Positions 8,613-16,710 of a stretch of DNA of 61,066 nt are shown piece after piece; the stretch's first letter is position 1, and every line of letters begins with the position of its first letter. The DNA lies in contig DBTS01000031.1 in assembly GCA_002307175.1 (NCBI GenBank), positions 1-61,066 of the forward strand, written 5' to 3'. Under the pieces are notes generated by a model that saw only the letters and a program-made list of their open reading frames with translations, did no database searches and had not been told where the DNA came from. The translations under genes and the position numbers were made by a program. The DNA comes from Rhodocyclaceae bacterium UBA1310. Lineage in GTDB: Bacteria > Pseudomonadota > Gammaproteobacteria > Burkholderiales > Rhodocyclaceae.

Positions 8613-9832
8613 GTAGCACGTTCGAACGCTTCCTGGCCGGTGAAGACAGGCTTTCCATCCTGCTACGGGAGTTGCCCCGTTACGAACCCGGTGAAACCCT
8701 TGAAAGCCGCTTTGCCGAAACTGCCCGCAAGGCCCAGGCGCAGCATGTGGAGATGCCTGTATTTGAGCCACCAGCCTCGCTGACTGTGAATTTTCAGGCT
8801 TTGGCAGGTTCAATAGACGAGGCCCAGCAGACGCGCCGGAATGCTGTACTGCATGAAATAGCCGAGGGCAAACCGGTAAATGCCGTGATCGGAGCGCCTC
8901 TCGGTGAAGGCGGCCAGAAATGGCTGCAGCAACAAGTGCCCACCCCCGGTCCCCAGGCAAAACCCCGGCACAAATGGTTTCGCCTGAGCTGGCGTGATAT
9001 TCAGCTCGTCAGTCTGGCTGCAATCCTGGCCGCCTGGGGCACGCATTTCTATCTGCAACGACGCCCGACCAGCACCGAAACGGCCATGCTGGAAGTGTTC
9101 CGACAGGTCTCGGAAGCGACTCTGGACGATGATGATCAGGACGAAGCCAGCTCCATCGCCGCCAAGGCAGAAGAATCCTTCAAGGCAAACCGGCAACACT
9201 ACGCCACACCGGCAGAGGCGTCCATGCCCGCCATTCCGCGCACAGCCAAAGCCCGATCGGCATCTGCCTCTCCCAGTCGGCCACTTGCCGGCAAGATCGC
9301 CGACAAGGCTGCAGCCACCATAGCGCCTCTGCAGGCACCGCTCGCGGAACACAGCACACATCCGGTGGCCCAGGCACCAGATGGCAGCGGAGTGGAGCAC
9401 TACGCACCTGCCAATGACGACCACAGCCCGGAAGCTTCTCCACAGCTGGCAAGCCGGCTCTCAATAGCTCCCCTGCAGAGGAACAAAGCGCTCCAGAAAG
9501 AAGCGGATGAACCAGGCCGGGCGTCTACTCCCGCAGCGCCAGCCCCGGCACAGCCCCCCCTGGCGGCCGTGGCAACAGCAACCACCTCGGCGCCACACGT
9601 ACTGACCACCACTCTGAGGGAAGATCCTGCCAGCGTTGCGGCACGCCTGCCTGAAGATGCTCCTGGCACTTATACCCTCAGCTGCGAAAACCCGGAAGAT
9701 CCCGTCGTGCTTGCCTGGGTGGCGGGCTTGCGCCACGCTCTGCAAAGCAGGGATGAGAAGGCCCACGTCACCATCCAGAAAACTGCCGGGCTCGGCGAAG
9801 ACAACCTGCTCATCAGATTTTCGTCAAAATAG
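8609..9832 (+). CDS. Single-pass membrane protein, probable anti-sigma partner of the ECF factor
   Basis: 407 residues. The N-terminal cytoplasmic part (about 1-128) is followed by one transmembrane helix (about 131-149, VSLAAILAAWGTHFYL). A long Ala/Pro-rich low-complexity stretch (about 150-335) and a compact C-terminal segment (about 340-407) presumably lie outside the membrane. The 4-base overlap with the sigma gene and the topology suggest an anti-sigma factor or sensor. No zinc-binding HXXXCXXC anti-sigma motif is seen, so the assignment is inferred from context. It is much longer than a usual anti-sigma factor. Confidence 0.6.
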   Translation: MSSTFERFLAGEDRLSILLRELPRYEPGETLESRFAETARKAQAQHVEMPVFEPPASLTVNFQALAGSIDEAQQTRRNAVLHEIAEGKPVNAVIGAPLGEGGQKWLQQQVPTPGPQAKPRHKWFRLSWRDIQLVSLAAILAAWGTHFYLQRRPTSTETAMLEVFRQVSEATLDDDDQDEASSIAAKAEESFKANRQHYATPAEASMPAIPRTAKARSASASPSRPLAGKIADKAAATIAPLQAPLAEHSTHPVAQAPDGSGVEHYAPANDDHSPEASPQLASRLSIAPLQRNKALQKEADEPGRASTPAAPAPAQPPLAAVATATTSAPHVLTTTLREDPASVAARLPEDAPGTYTLSCENPEDPVVLAWVAGLRHALQSRDEKAHVTIQKTAGLGEDNLLIRFSSK

Positions 9833-9901
9833 AATCGAGATCAGAATATTGATTTGGCATCATCCAAGCTTAATCTGGCCTCACCTGACAATGGACGCTC
9901 A

Positions 9902-10765
9902 ATGTTCCGCCCCCGCACCGTTGGCACACCCCGTCCCAGGAGACACCTCTTGCTGATTCTGTTATTGATTCTGCTGGCAATTTTTCTGCTCTATGCCGGC
10001 GTACTCGGGCTGCTCGCATTGAAGCAGGAGTCACTACTCTTCTACCCTGTCAAACTACCGGCGGATTTTGTCTTCAACAAACCCGATGTCATTGAAAGAC
10101 ACATTGAGGTGCCGGGTGCCGAACTCTCGGCCCTGCACTTCCGGCAAGCCAATGCCCGAGGGCTGATCTTCTTCCTGCATGGCAACGCCGGCAATCTGGA
10201 TCTCTGGCTGCCCGATACGGCGCTCTACCGCAAGGCGGGGTTCGATGTGTTCATGATCGACTACCGTGGATTCGGCAAAAGCACCGGACACATTCAGAAT
10301 GAAGCCCAGTTGCATGCCGACGTACTGGCCGCCTGGAACAGCGTTGCCGGCGAATACGCGGGCCGCCCTGTAGTGCTTTACGGACGCTCACTCGGTTCCG
10401 GGCTGGCAGCCAGACTGGCCACGGAAGTCCGGGCAGATCAGCTGATTCTGGTGTCTCCCTACGCGAGCTTCCTGCGGCTGGGGCACGATCACTTCCCCTG
10501 GGCACCTTCCTTTGTCACCCGCTACACGATCCGCACGGATCAATGGCTACCCAAAGTCAGAATGCCGATCCTGATGATAGAAGGTGGGCTGGATAAGTTG
10601 GTAGCCCCGGATCACGCAATCTTTTTGCAAACTCTCCGCCCCGACGCCGAGCTGGTGATGATAGACGCCGCTGGGCATAACGACATCCACACTTTTCCGG
10701 CGTATACACAGACCATGCTGGAGAAACTTGCACAGCTTGCCGAGGCCCCTGCAGCGCTACATTGA
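9902..10765 (+). CDS. Membrane-anchored alpha/beta hydrolase (ABHD13/Bem46-like)
   Basis: 287 residues. An N-terminal hydrophobic helix (about residues 15-40) anchors a hydrolase domain. Visible elements are FLHGNAGNLD (oxyanion-hole loop), nucleophile elbow GRSLGS (Ser about 163), an acid in EGGLDKLV and a catalytic His in AAGHNDIH. The ATG at 9902 was chosen over an in-frame TTG at 9854, which would only add residues before the anchor. It lies 69 bases after the putative anti-sigma gene and could be in the same transcript. It is convergent with the S41 protease gene. Substrate is unknown; a serine esterase or peptidase is likely. Confidence 0.83.
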   Translation: MFRPRTVGTPRPRRHLLLILLLILLAIFLLYAGVLGLLALKQESLLFYPVKLPADFVFNKPDVIERHIEVPGAELSALHFRQANARGLIFFLHGNAGNLDLWLPDTALYRKAGFDVFMIDYRGFGKSTGHIQNEAQLHADVLAAWNSVAGEYAGRPVVLYGRSLGSGLAARLATEVRADQLILVSPYASFLRLGHDHFPWAPSFVTRYTIRTDQWLPKVRMPILMIEGGLDKLVAPDHAIFLQTLRPDAELVMIDAAGHNDIHTFPAYTQTMLEKLAQLAEAPAALH

Positions 10766-10782
10766 ACGCAGCCAAGCCCCGG

Positions 10783-12102
10783 TTAGTGCTTATTCAACCA
10801 TGCCACTGCAGCTTCAAACTGGGGGTCACGGCCACTGGCGAGATCCTGCAGACTCGGCTGCACCACATCGTCAGGCTTGATGCCGACGCCTTCAACCTTG
10901 CGCCCGTCCTTGAACGCAAAACCAAATTCGCTGTAGGCCAATCCGCCACCGCCAGGAATATTTGCGTAGCCCAGGAAACCTTGCAGGCAGCCGCAGGAAG
11001 TATCACCCATCAAATGGGCGCGCCCCGCACTTTGCAAAGCAGCAGCAGCCAACTCGGCAGCCGAGGCGCTGGCAGGGTTGATCAAAATCACCAGAGGCTG
11101 CAGCAAAGGCTTCTTCACCGGTTCCAGGGTGAACTCGGGCTTAACCAGATCGACCATGCCAAACAACGCCGTTGCCGGCTTATGGTTGCGGGTCACCACC
11201 CGCGCCACATCCACGCGTTTATTCACAAACTGCGAGGCGAACTCCTGCGCAAAGCGCACTGACCCGCCAGGATTGTCGCGCAGATCAAGAATCACTCCCC
11301 GGTTGGTCTGCAGTTTATCAAGGGCTTCCAGGGCTTCCTTGCGGATGCTTTCATCAAAGGTCGGCACACGCACATAGCCAAACCCGGAGGCAAGCTGCAA
11401 AGTAATGACATGAGGCTGCGAGGCAATCGTATTGCGCGCTATCCGCGTGCTCACTTGCGAACCATCAGCGCGTTCGAACTCCACCGCTACAGATTCCCCG
11501 GCTTTCCCGGTATTGAATTCACGGTTGGCAAATATGATCCGGTTCCACGGTGTAGAGCCTTCGCGTGCATTGGCCATGGCCCGATGCCACCATCCCGGCG
11601 CAGACACGCCATCAATCTTCAACATCTTCGTGCCTGGCCGCAAACCCGCCAGCCATGCCTCCGAAGTCATCCCGACACGCTCGACGACAATCAGCCCATC
11701 ACGCTCCTGCAGTAATACCGACAGGCTCACGCCCGCCTTGGCCTTGATTTCCTGGTACTGTTGGGGAGATTCGACGCGGGTGTGGGAATCGTGCAACTCA
11801 CCGGTCATTTTATCCAGGACAAGCCAGAAATCTTTGTCGTCGGCTGCCACCAGCGCTTTGGGCCGGTAGTGCTTGGCCACGGCATTCCAGTCGACCCCGT
11901 TGAATGAGGGATCAAGGTAGGACTGCCTGATGGTCTTCCATACGAAATCAAAAGCATCGGCGCGTTGCTGAACATTCAGCTCGCCACTTCCCGGCGCATG
12001 ATTCCCCATGTGGCGCGACATCACGCCATGCGGATCGAATGTTGCACATGCCTGCAGCAGCAGGCACATCAACAGCGCAGAAGACATTCGCGGCATACAC
12101 AT
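10783..12102 (-). CDS. S41-family serine protease, lipoprotein, with PDZ domain
   Basis: 439 residues. The N-terminus MCMPRMSSALLMCLLLQAC carries a lipobox (LQAC, Cys about 19), so the protein is probably tethered in the cell envelope. A PDZ-like segment (about residues 125-175, including LAGLRPGTKMLKIDG) precedes the S41 peptidase core. The core has LDLRDNPGGS and the likely nucleophile region INPASASAAELAAAAL. The later GDTSCGCLQGF replaces the usual Thr/Gly-rich loop. It lies 14 bases downstream of the TonB-like gene on the same strand, so the two are probably co-transcribed. Confidence 0.85.
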   Translation of the reverse strand: MCMPRMSSALLMCLLLQACATFDPHGVMSRHMGNHAPGSGELNVQQRADAFDFVWKTIRQSYLDPSFNGVDWNAVAKHYRPKALVAADDKDFWLVLDKMTGELHDSHTRVESPQQYQEIKAKAGVSLSVLLQERDGLIVVERVGMTSEAWLAGLRPGTKMLKIDGVSAPGWWHRAMANAREGSTPWNRIIFANREFNTGKAGESVAVEFERADGSQVSTRIARNTIASQPHVITLQLASGFGYVRVPTFDESIRKEALEALDKLQTNRGVILDLRDNPGGSVRFAQEFASQFVNKRVDVARVVTRNHKPATALFGMVDLVKPEFTLEPVKKPLLQPLVILINPASASAAELAAAALQSAGRAHLMGDTSCGCLQGFLGYANIPGGGGLAYSEFGFAFKDGRKVEGVGIKPDDVVQPSLQDLASGRDPQFEAAVAWLNKH

Positions 12103-12116
12103 CCTCTTGTCTTTCT

Positions 12117-12779
12117 TTAATGATCAGTCGAGCTGATCGGCTCAAACATGAACTCCATTCGCCAGCGCGATTTTACCGGATTGGCGTCGCGCATGCCTGG
12201 CATAAGTCGCACAGTCCCCAATTGCTGCAAAAACCGTCGCGTGGCTTCCGTCGATAGCTCTGAACTTTCAAGAACAATACGATCAACACCACCGGTCTCG
12301 GAAATCAGCAACTGCACAACGACCCGCCCATGCCCTGAATCTGCCAGCTCAGACATAGTCTCGCCCGGATCCTGCAAAAAAACAGGTTTCTGATCAAGCA
12401 GCTCGATGGGAATGTAATCAACGCTTGACGCACCTCCCTGTTCTTCAGACTGGCGCGCAACCGCTGACGTCCCTGGCAAAACAGCCTGTTGCGGCTTTTC
12501 ACCTGCGAATCGCTGCCTGCCCTGAGGATTGGACAGGGGACGGAGTGACTGCGTGGCAGACACTTCGCTCTGGGCAGCCCGAAGCACCGGCATGCTGCGC
12601 AAACCTGCACGTAACTGCGCAGCCGGTTTGCCCGTGAATGCAAAAACCGGCCACCACACCACCAAAAGTGCCAGATGCAGAAACAGCGACGCCGCCAATG
12701 CGGCATACACCGAAAAACCGTGCCTCGAACAAGAGAACACTGCTGGTTTGTGCTGGGGAAAAATCTTGGGTAAAGACAT
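12117..12779 (-). CDS. TonB-like energy transducer/periplasm-spanning protein
   Basis: 220 residues. One N-terminal transmembrane helix (YAALAASLFLHLALLVVWW, about residues 20-40) is followed by a linker and a C-terminal domain (about 140-215) with the TonB-type pattern of two strands and a helix (GRVVVQLLISETGGVDRI). There is no clear Pro-Lys/Pro-Glu stretch, so it is a TonB-like rather than a classical TonB protein. The start at 12779 gives a short cytoplasmic tail; the frame is open further upstream. No ExbB/ExbD genes are nearby. It probably forms an operon with the S41 lipoprotein. Confidence 0.65.
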   Translation of the reverse strand: MSLPKIFPQHKPAVFSCSRHGFSVYAALAASLFLHLALLVVWWPVFAFTGKPAAQLRAGLRSMPVLRAAQSEVSATQSLRPLSNPQGRQRFAGEKPQQAVLPGTSAVARQSEEQGGASSVDYIPIELLDQKPVFLQDPGETMSELADSGHGRVVVQLLISETGGVDRIVLESSELSTEATRRFLQQLGTVRLMPGMRDANPVKSRWRMEFMFEPISSTDH

Positions 12780-13142
12780 GATTTGACGGAGTGTAGCGCG
12801 AGATGCGTTGCAATTTGACTCCATTTCATTCAAGGCGCATGATTTCGCGGTTTCCACTCCCATTTTTTACGGCCTCTCATGACGCTTGCTGCGGCATCCT
12901 CATCGCATGTTATGCTCTCTGCAAACTGCCTGCAGAGCGGTTGGATGAGTGCTGCACAAATTCGCATGTCAGGCACCCCCATCAATCTGAAAGCAAAAAA
13001 ACAATTCCGCCGCTGACGGGGTTGTTCAGCCCCGCCAGCACCGGCTGACGGGTCTTGCTCTCCATGTGTTGCCAGTTGCAAACCTCGCCAAGTCGCCATG
13101 ACTGCCGGAATTTGTCTTTCCCAAATGTATCGCGAGGTTCTC
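12780..13142. other. Divergent intergenic region between the TonB-like gene and dapA
   Basis: 363 bases without a convincing gene. It contains short dyads: CTCTGCA/TGCAGAG near 12915-12936, and CGGGGTT/AGCCCCG around 13018-13035. Promoters for both flanking genes should lie here, but no clear consensus was seen. Confidence 0.5.
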
Positions 13143-14018
13143 ATGCACAACACATTCCAGGCCATCTGGGTCCCGATCGTCACTCCTTTTGCAGCAGGAA
13201 GCGTGGATCATTCTGCACTTGCGCATCTGGGCAAACACCTGGCAGATCAGGGAGTAACCGGGCTTGTCGTTGGCGCTACAACCGGAGAGGGGTGTTCTCT
13301 GAGCCTGGAAGAGCGTCAGGCTGCATTTGAAACCCTGCAAGCAACACTCGGGCCAGATTTCCCACTAGTCCTCGGCATCTGCGAAAGCGACACCCTGCGT
13401 GCCATCCAGGCGGTACGCGATCTGACTACCGTACGCCCAGCCGGCCTGCTGGTAACAGCCCCTCCGTATCTGCGTCCAGGCCAGGCCGGGTTGCGTCAGC
13501 ACTTCGAAAGCGTGGCCGAGGCTACGGATCGCCCCATTCTTATCTACAACATCCCGTACCGCACCGGCACCGATCTGGAGCTTGAAACACTTCAGGCCCT
13601 TGCCCGCCACCCGCGCATCGTAGGGATCAAGGAGTGTGGTGCCAGCATGGACAGGCTGATGCGCCTGATCCACGAAACCCCGCTGCAGATCCTGATCGGC
13701 GAGGATAGTCAGTTCTTCCCGGCCCTGTGCATGGGGGCCCACGGAGCCATAGCAGCCGCCGCACATATCCGGCCAGACCTATGGGTACGCATCTTTAACT
13801 TGATCCAGGCCGGCAAACTCTCTGAAGCACGCACGCTCGCTGCGGCCCTGCAACCTCTCATCCGCGCTCTCTTTGCCGAACCCAACCCGGCACCGGTCAA
13901 GGCAGCTCTGGCAGCTGCCGGCCTGATCAGGCCGGAAATCCGCCTGCCACTGACGCCAGCCAGCGCGGTATGCAATGAAAACACGCAAAACGTACTCTCT
14001 TCACTGTCAAATCTCTGA
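13143..14018 (+). CDS. dapA: 4-hydroxy-tetrahydrodipicolinate synthase-like protein (DapA family)
   Basis: 291 residues, the usual DapA length. Members condense pyruvate with aspartate semialdehyde in lysine and diaminopimelate synthesis. The Schiff-base lysine is in GIKECG (Lys about 163) and the catalytic Tyr in IYNIPYRTG (Tyr about 135). The pyruvate-binding loop reads GATTGEG rather than the common GTTGES. An in-frame start exists at 13098, but 13143 gives the normal N-terminus (MHNTFQAIWVPIVTPF). It precedes cimA in the same direction with an 80-base gap. A related aldolase of the same superfamily cannot be excluded. Confidence 0.85.
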   Translation: MHNTFQAIWVPIVTPFAAGSVDHSALAHLGKHLADQGVTGLVVGATTGEGCSLSLEERQAAFETLQATLGPDFPLVLGICESDTLRAIQAVRDLTTVRPAGLLVTAPPYLRPGQAGLRQHFESVAEATDRPILIYNIPYRTGTDLELETLQALARHPRIVGIKECGASMDRLMRLIHETPLQILIGEDSQFFPALCMGAHGAIAAAAHIRPDLWVRIFNLIQAGKLSEARTLAAALQPLIRALFAEPNPAPVKAALAAAGLIRPEIRLPLTPASAVCNENTQNVLSSLSNL

Positions 14019-14045
14019 AGACATGCGTTTTTTGTGGTAATTTTT

Positions 14046-14074
14046 GAAGTTCGCCGTTCCGTGCGGCGAACTTC
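14046..14074 (+). promoter_or_regulatory. Stem-loop in the leader of cimA
   Basis: GAAGTTCGCC, loop of nine bases, GGCGAACTTC: a perfect 10-base-pair stem ending 23 bases before the cimA start. No T-run follows on the plus strand, so it is not a standard terminator. It may be an attenuation or RNA-stability element. Confidence 0.5.
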
Positions 14075-14097
14075 GTCCACAACTGCGATTTGACATC

Positions 14098-15675
14098 ATG
14101 AATACCAGGGTTTTTGCCTACGACACCACTTTGCGCGATGGTTCCCAGGCGCAGGGAATTTCCTTCTCGGTGGAAGACAAGCTCAAGATCGTGCGCAAGC
14201 TCGATGAGCTGGGCATTGCCTATATTGAAGCCGGCAATCCAGGATCAAATCCGAAGGACCTCGAATTTTTCCAGCGCCTACCGGAAATCAAGCTCCGCCA
14301 GGCGCGGATCACAGCCTTTGGCAGCACCTGTAAAGTCGGCGCCGATCCGGCACAGGATTCACAAGTAGCCTCGCTGCTGTCGGTCGATACGCCAGCCGTG
14401 GCGATCTTCGGCAAGACCTGGGACTACCACGTGACAGCCATTCTGCGCACCACGCAGAAGGAAAACCTGCGCATGATCCGCGACACGATTGCCTATGTAA
14501 AAACCAAGGGGCGCGAAGTCGTTTTCGATGCGGAGCACTTTTTCGACGGCTACAAAGCCAACCCGGATTACGCTTTCAAGGCCCTGGCTGCAGCCGTCGA
14601 AGGTGGTGCGGATTGCCTCGTGCTGTGCGATACCAATGGTGGCAGCTTCCCGGATGAGATCTACGACATCACGCAAAAGGCCGTGGAAAGCTTCCCAGGC
14701 ACCCAGATCGGCATCCATTGCCATAACGACTGTGAACTGGCTGTAGCCAACTCGGTGCGTGCAGTCCAAGCCGGCGTCACCCACGTGCAGGGCACCATCA
14801 ATGGTATTGGCGAACGCTGCGGCAACGCCAACCTGTGCGCGATCATCCCGAACCTGCAGCTCAAGCTCAAATACGATGTCATTCCGACCGAGAATCTGAC
14901 GCGGCTCACCCCGGTAGCCCGCTTTGTCTCTGAAATCGCCAATATCGAATTCAATGACAAAGCCGCGTACGTTGGTGGCGATGCCTTCACCCACAAGGGC
15001 GGCATGCACATTGATGCCGTCAAGAAAAATCCAGTCTCATACGAGCATATCCCGCCGGAAGCAGTGGGCAATGAACGCAAGGTGCTGATGAGCGAAGTGG
15101 CCGGGCGCTCCACCATCCTGGGCCGCATCAATCAGATCGATCCGAGCCTGACCAAGGATTCCCCGGAAACCCGCGCCATCATCAACCGGCTCAAGGAACT
15201 TGAACACGCCGGCTACCAGTTTGAAAGCGCCGAGAGCTCATTCGAGCTGCTGGTGCGCAAGATGCTGGGCAAGTTCAAACCCTCATTCGAGCTGACCGAT
15301 TTCAAGGTTATCGTCAGTGAGCCCAGCCCGCATGGCGCCAACTCCTCGGCAATGATCAAGATCCGCGTCGAGGGGGAAGACGAGATCACAGCAGCAGAGG
15401 GCGATGGCCCGGTCAATGCGCTCGACAAGGCACTGCGTCGCGCGCTCTACCGCTTCTATCCGGAATTGCGCGAAATGAAGCTGACCGACTATAAAGTACG
15501 CGTGCTTGATTCTTACAGTGCCTCGGCTGCGAAGGTCCGCGTGTTGATCGAATCGGCGGACTCTTCAGGCTCCTGGACCACCATCGGGGTCTCCAACGAC
15601 GTGATCGAGGCTTCCTGGCGGGCGCTCGTAGACGCCATCGAATACAAGCTGGCAAAAGCACGCGAAGAGAACTGA
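14098..15675 (+). CDS. cimA: (R)-citramalate synthase
   Basis: 525 residues. It condenses acetyl-CoA and pyruvate to citramalate, opening the threonine-independent route to 2-oxobutyrate and isoleucine. The N-terminal DRE-TIM metallolyase barrel shows TTLRDGSQAQG, a metal-binding HCHND (IGIHCHNDCELAVANS) and NGIGERCGN. The C-terminal LeuA-type allosteric domain occupies about residues 385-515. Length and motifs match the CimA type rather than 2-isopropylmalate synthase. The ATG at 14098 replaces an upstream in-frame TTG that would run through the leader hairpin. Confidence 0.93.
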   Translation: MNTRVFAYDTTLRDGSQAQGISFSVEDKLKIVRKLDELGIAYIEAGNPGSNPKDLEFFQRLPEIKLRQARITAFGSTCKVGADPAQDSQVASLLSVDTPAVAIFGKTWDYHVTAILRTTQKENLRMIRDTIAYVKTKGREVVFDAEHFFDGYKANPDYAFKALAAAVEGGADCLVLCDTNGGSFPDEIYDITQKAVESFPGTQIGIHCHNDCELAVANSVRAVQAGVTHVQGTINGIGERCGNANLCAIIPNLQLKLKYDVIPTENLTRLTPVARFVSEIANIEFNDKAAYVGGDAFTHKGGMHIDAVKKNPVSYEHIPPEAVGNERKVLMSEVAGRSTILGRINQIDPSLTKDSPETRAIINRLKELEHAGYQFESAESSFELLVRKMLGKFKPSFELTDFKVIVSEPSPHGANSSAMIKIRVEGEDEITAAEGDGPVNALDKALRRALYRFYPELREMKLTDYKVRVLDSYSASAAKVRVLIESADSSGSWTTIGVSNDVIEASWRALVDAIEYKLAKAREEN

Positions 15676-15837
15676 CGCCACTGCCTGCTGCCACGGAAAA
15701 CACTGGATGGTTTGGAAGGGCAGTTTCGGTGCCGAGACTGCCCGCGGCGTCTACATTTCCCGTACACTCACTGCACGCTGGGAAATGGTGGCATTGGCAA
15801 GACCATGATTCCACGCTTCACCAGCCCGGATGGTGGT

Positions 15838-16623
15838 ATGAATCTGGCTCGTTTTCTCCCCAAACCCGCGCTTGCCTGCGCCGCCCTGTTTTTCAGTGTG
15901 CTCTGCCCGGCTGCAGAGCCTGCCACCATACGCCTGGTGACGATGGATTACCCGCCCTACATCGTCAAGCAGGATGGCAAGGTGCAAGGCCCTGTCGTCA
16001 GCGTGGTCAAGGAAGCCTTCCACCGTCTGGGTTACCATGTTTCCATCGAGTTGCTGCCATGGTCGCGATCACTCGATATGGTGAGTCAAGGGACTGCCGA
16101 CGGGCTATTTACCATCAAAAAAACCCCGGAACGCGAAGCCACCCTGCTCTACGTGGCTGAACCCGTGCTGACACAGGAATACGTTCTGTTCGTGCACAAA
16201 GACTCGGCTTTCCGCTTTGATGGCAACCTGGCTTCACTGGCCAACGTCAAGCTCGGCGTAACCGCCAACAATTCCTACGGGCCACGCTTTGATGAGGCCC
16301 TCAGGCAAGGCCAGTTCAGACACCTGCAGACCGCCTACGACCATGAACACCTCTTCCGCATGCTCGTGGCCGGACGGATTGAGGTTGCCATCGGTAGCAA
16401 AGTAGTGGGGCAGGCATTCATCCACGCCATCCATGCGGACGATCAGGTTGTCGTGGCCGATCCAGCGGTGATGACGGCCTACAGCTACCTCGTCTTTACC
16501 CGCCAACGCGACTTCACGGAACTGGCGAGAGTCTTTGAACAGACACTGGTAGCCATGCGGCGGGATGGCACGCTGGCCAAACTTCTCGGCGAAAACACTC
16601 GCCTGGGTACAAGCAATCACTAA
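15838..16623 (+). CDS. Periplasmic solute-binding protein, family 3-like
   Basis: 261 residues. A signal peptide (about 1-25, FFSVLCPAAE) is followed by a family 3-type binding domain with LVTMDYPPYIVKQDGKVQG and LPWSRSLDMVSQGTADG. This short type is often found as a periplasmic binding or sensory protein rather than as a classical transporter component. It lies upstream of a permease/ATPase pair of the nitrate/sulfonate type, in the same direction, but that class normally uses a different binding-protein fold. Whether the three work together is uncertain. An alternative start at 15805 exists. Confidence 0.75.
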   Translation: MNLARFLPKPALACAALFFSVLCPAAEPATIRLVTMDYPPYIVKQDGKVQGPVVSVVKEAFHRLGYHVSIELLPWSRSLDMVSQGTADGLFTIKKTPEREATLLYVAEPVLTQEYVLFVHKDSAFRFDGNLASLANVKLGVTANNSYGPRFDEALRQGQFRHLQTAYDHEHLFRMLVAGRIEVAIGSKVVGQAFIHAIHADDQVVVADPAVMTAYSYLVFTRQRDFTELARVFEQTLVAMRRDGTLAKLLGENTRLGTSNH

Positions 16624-16710
16624 TCTTCCCGAAGCCCGCCAGAGACAATTTCCGGCGGGGGAAACAGGCGCAGACCATAAATCTCTGCCACCTCCGCAGC
16701 AGACAGCTCA

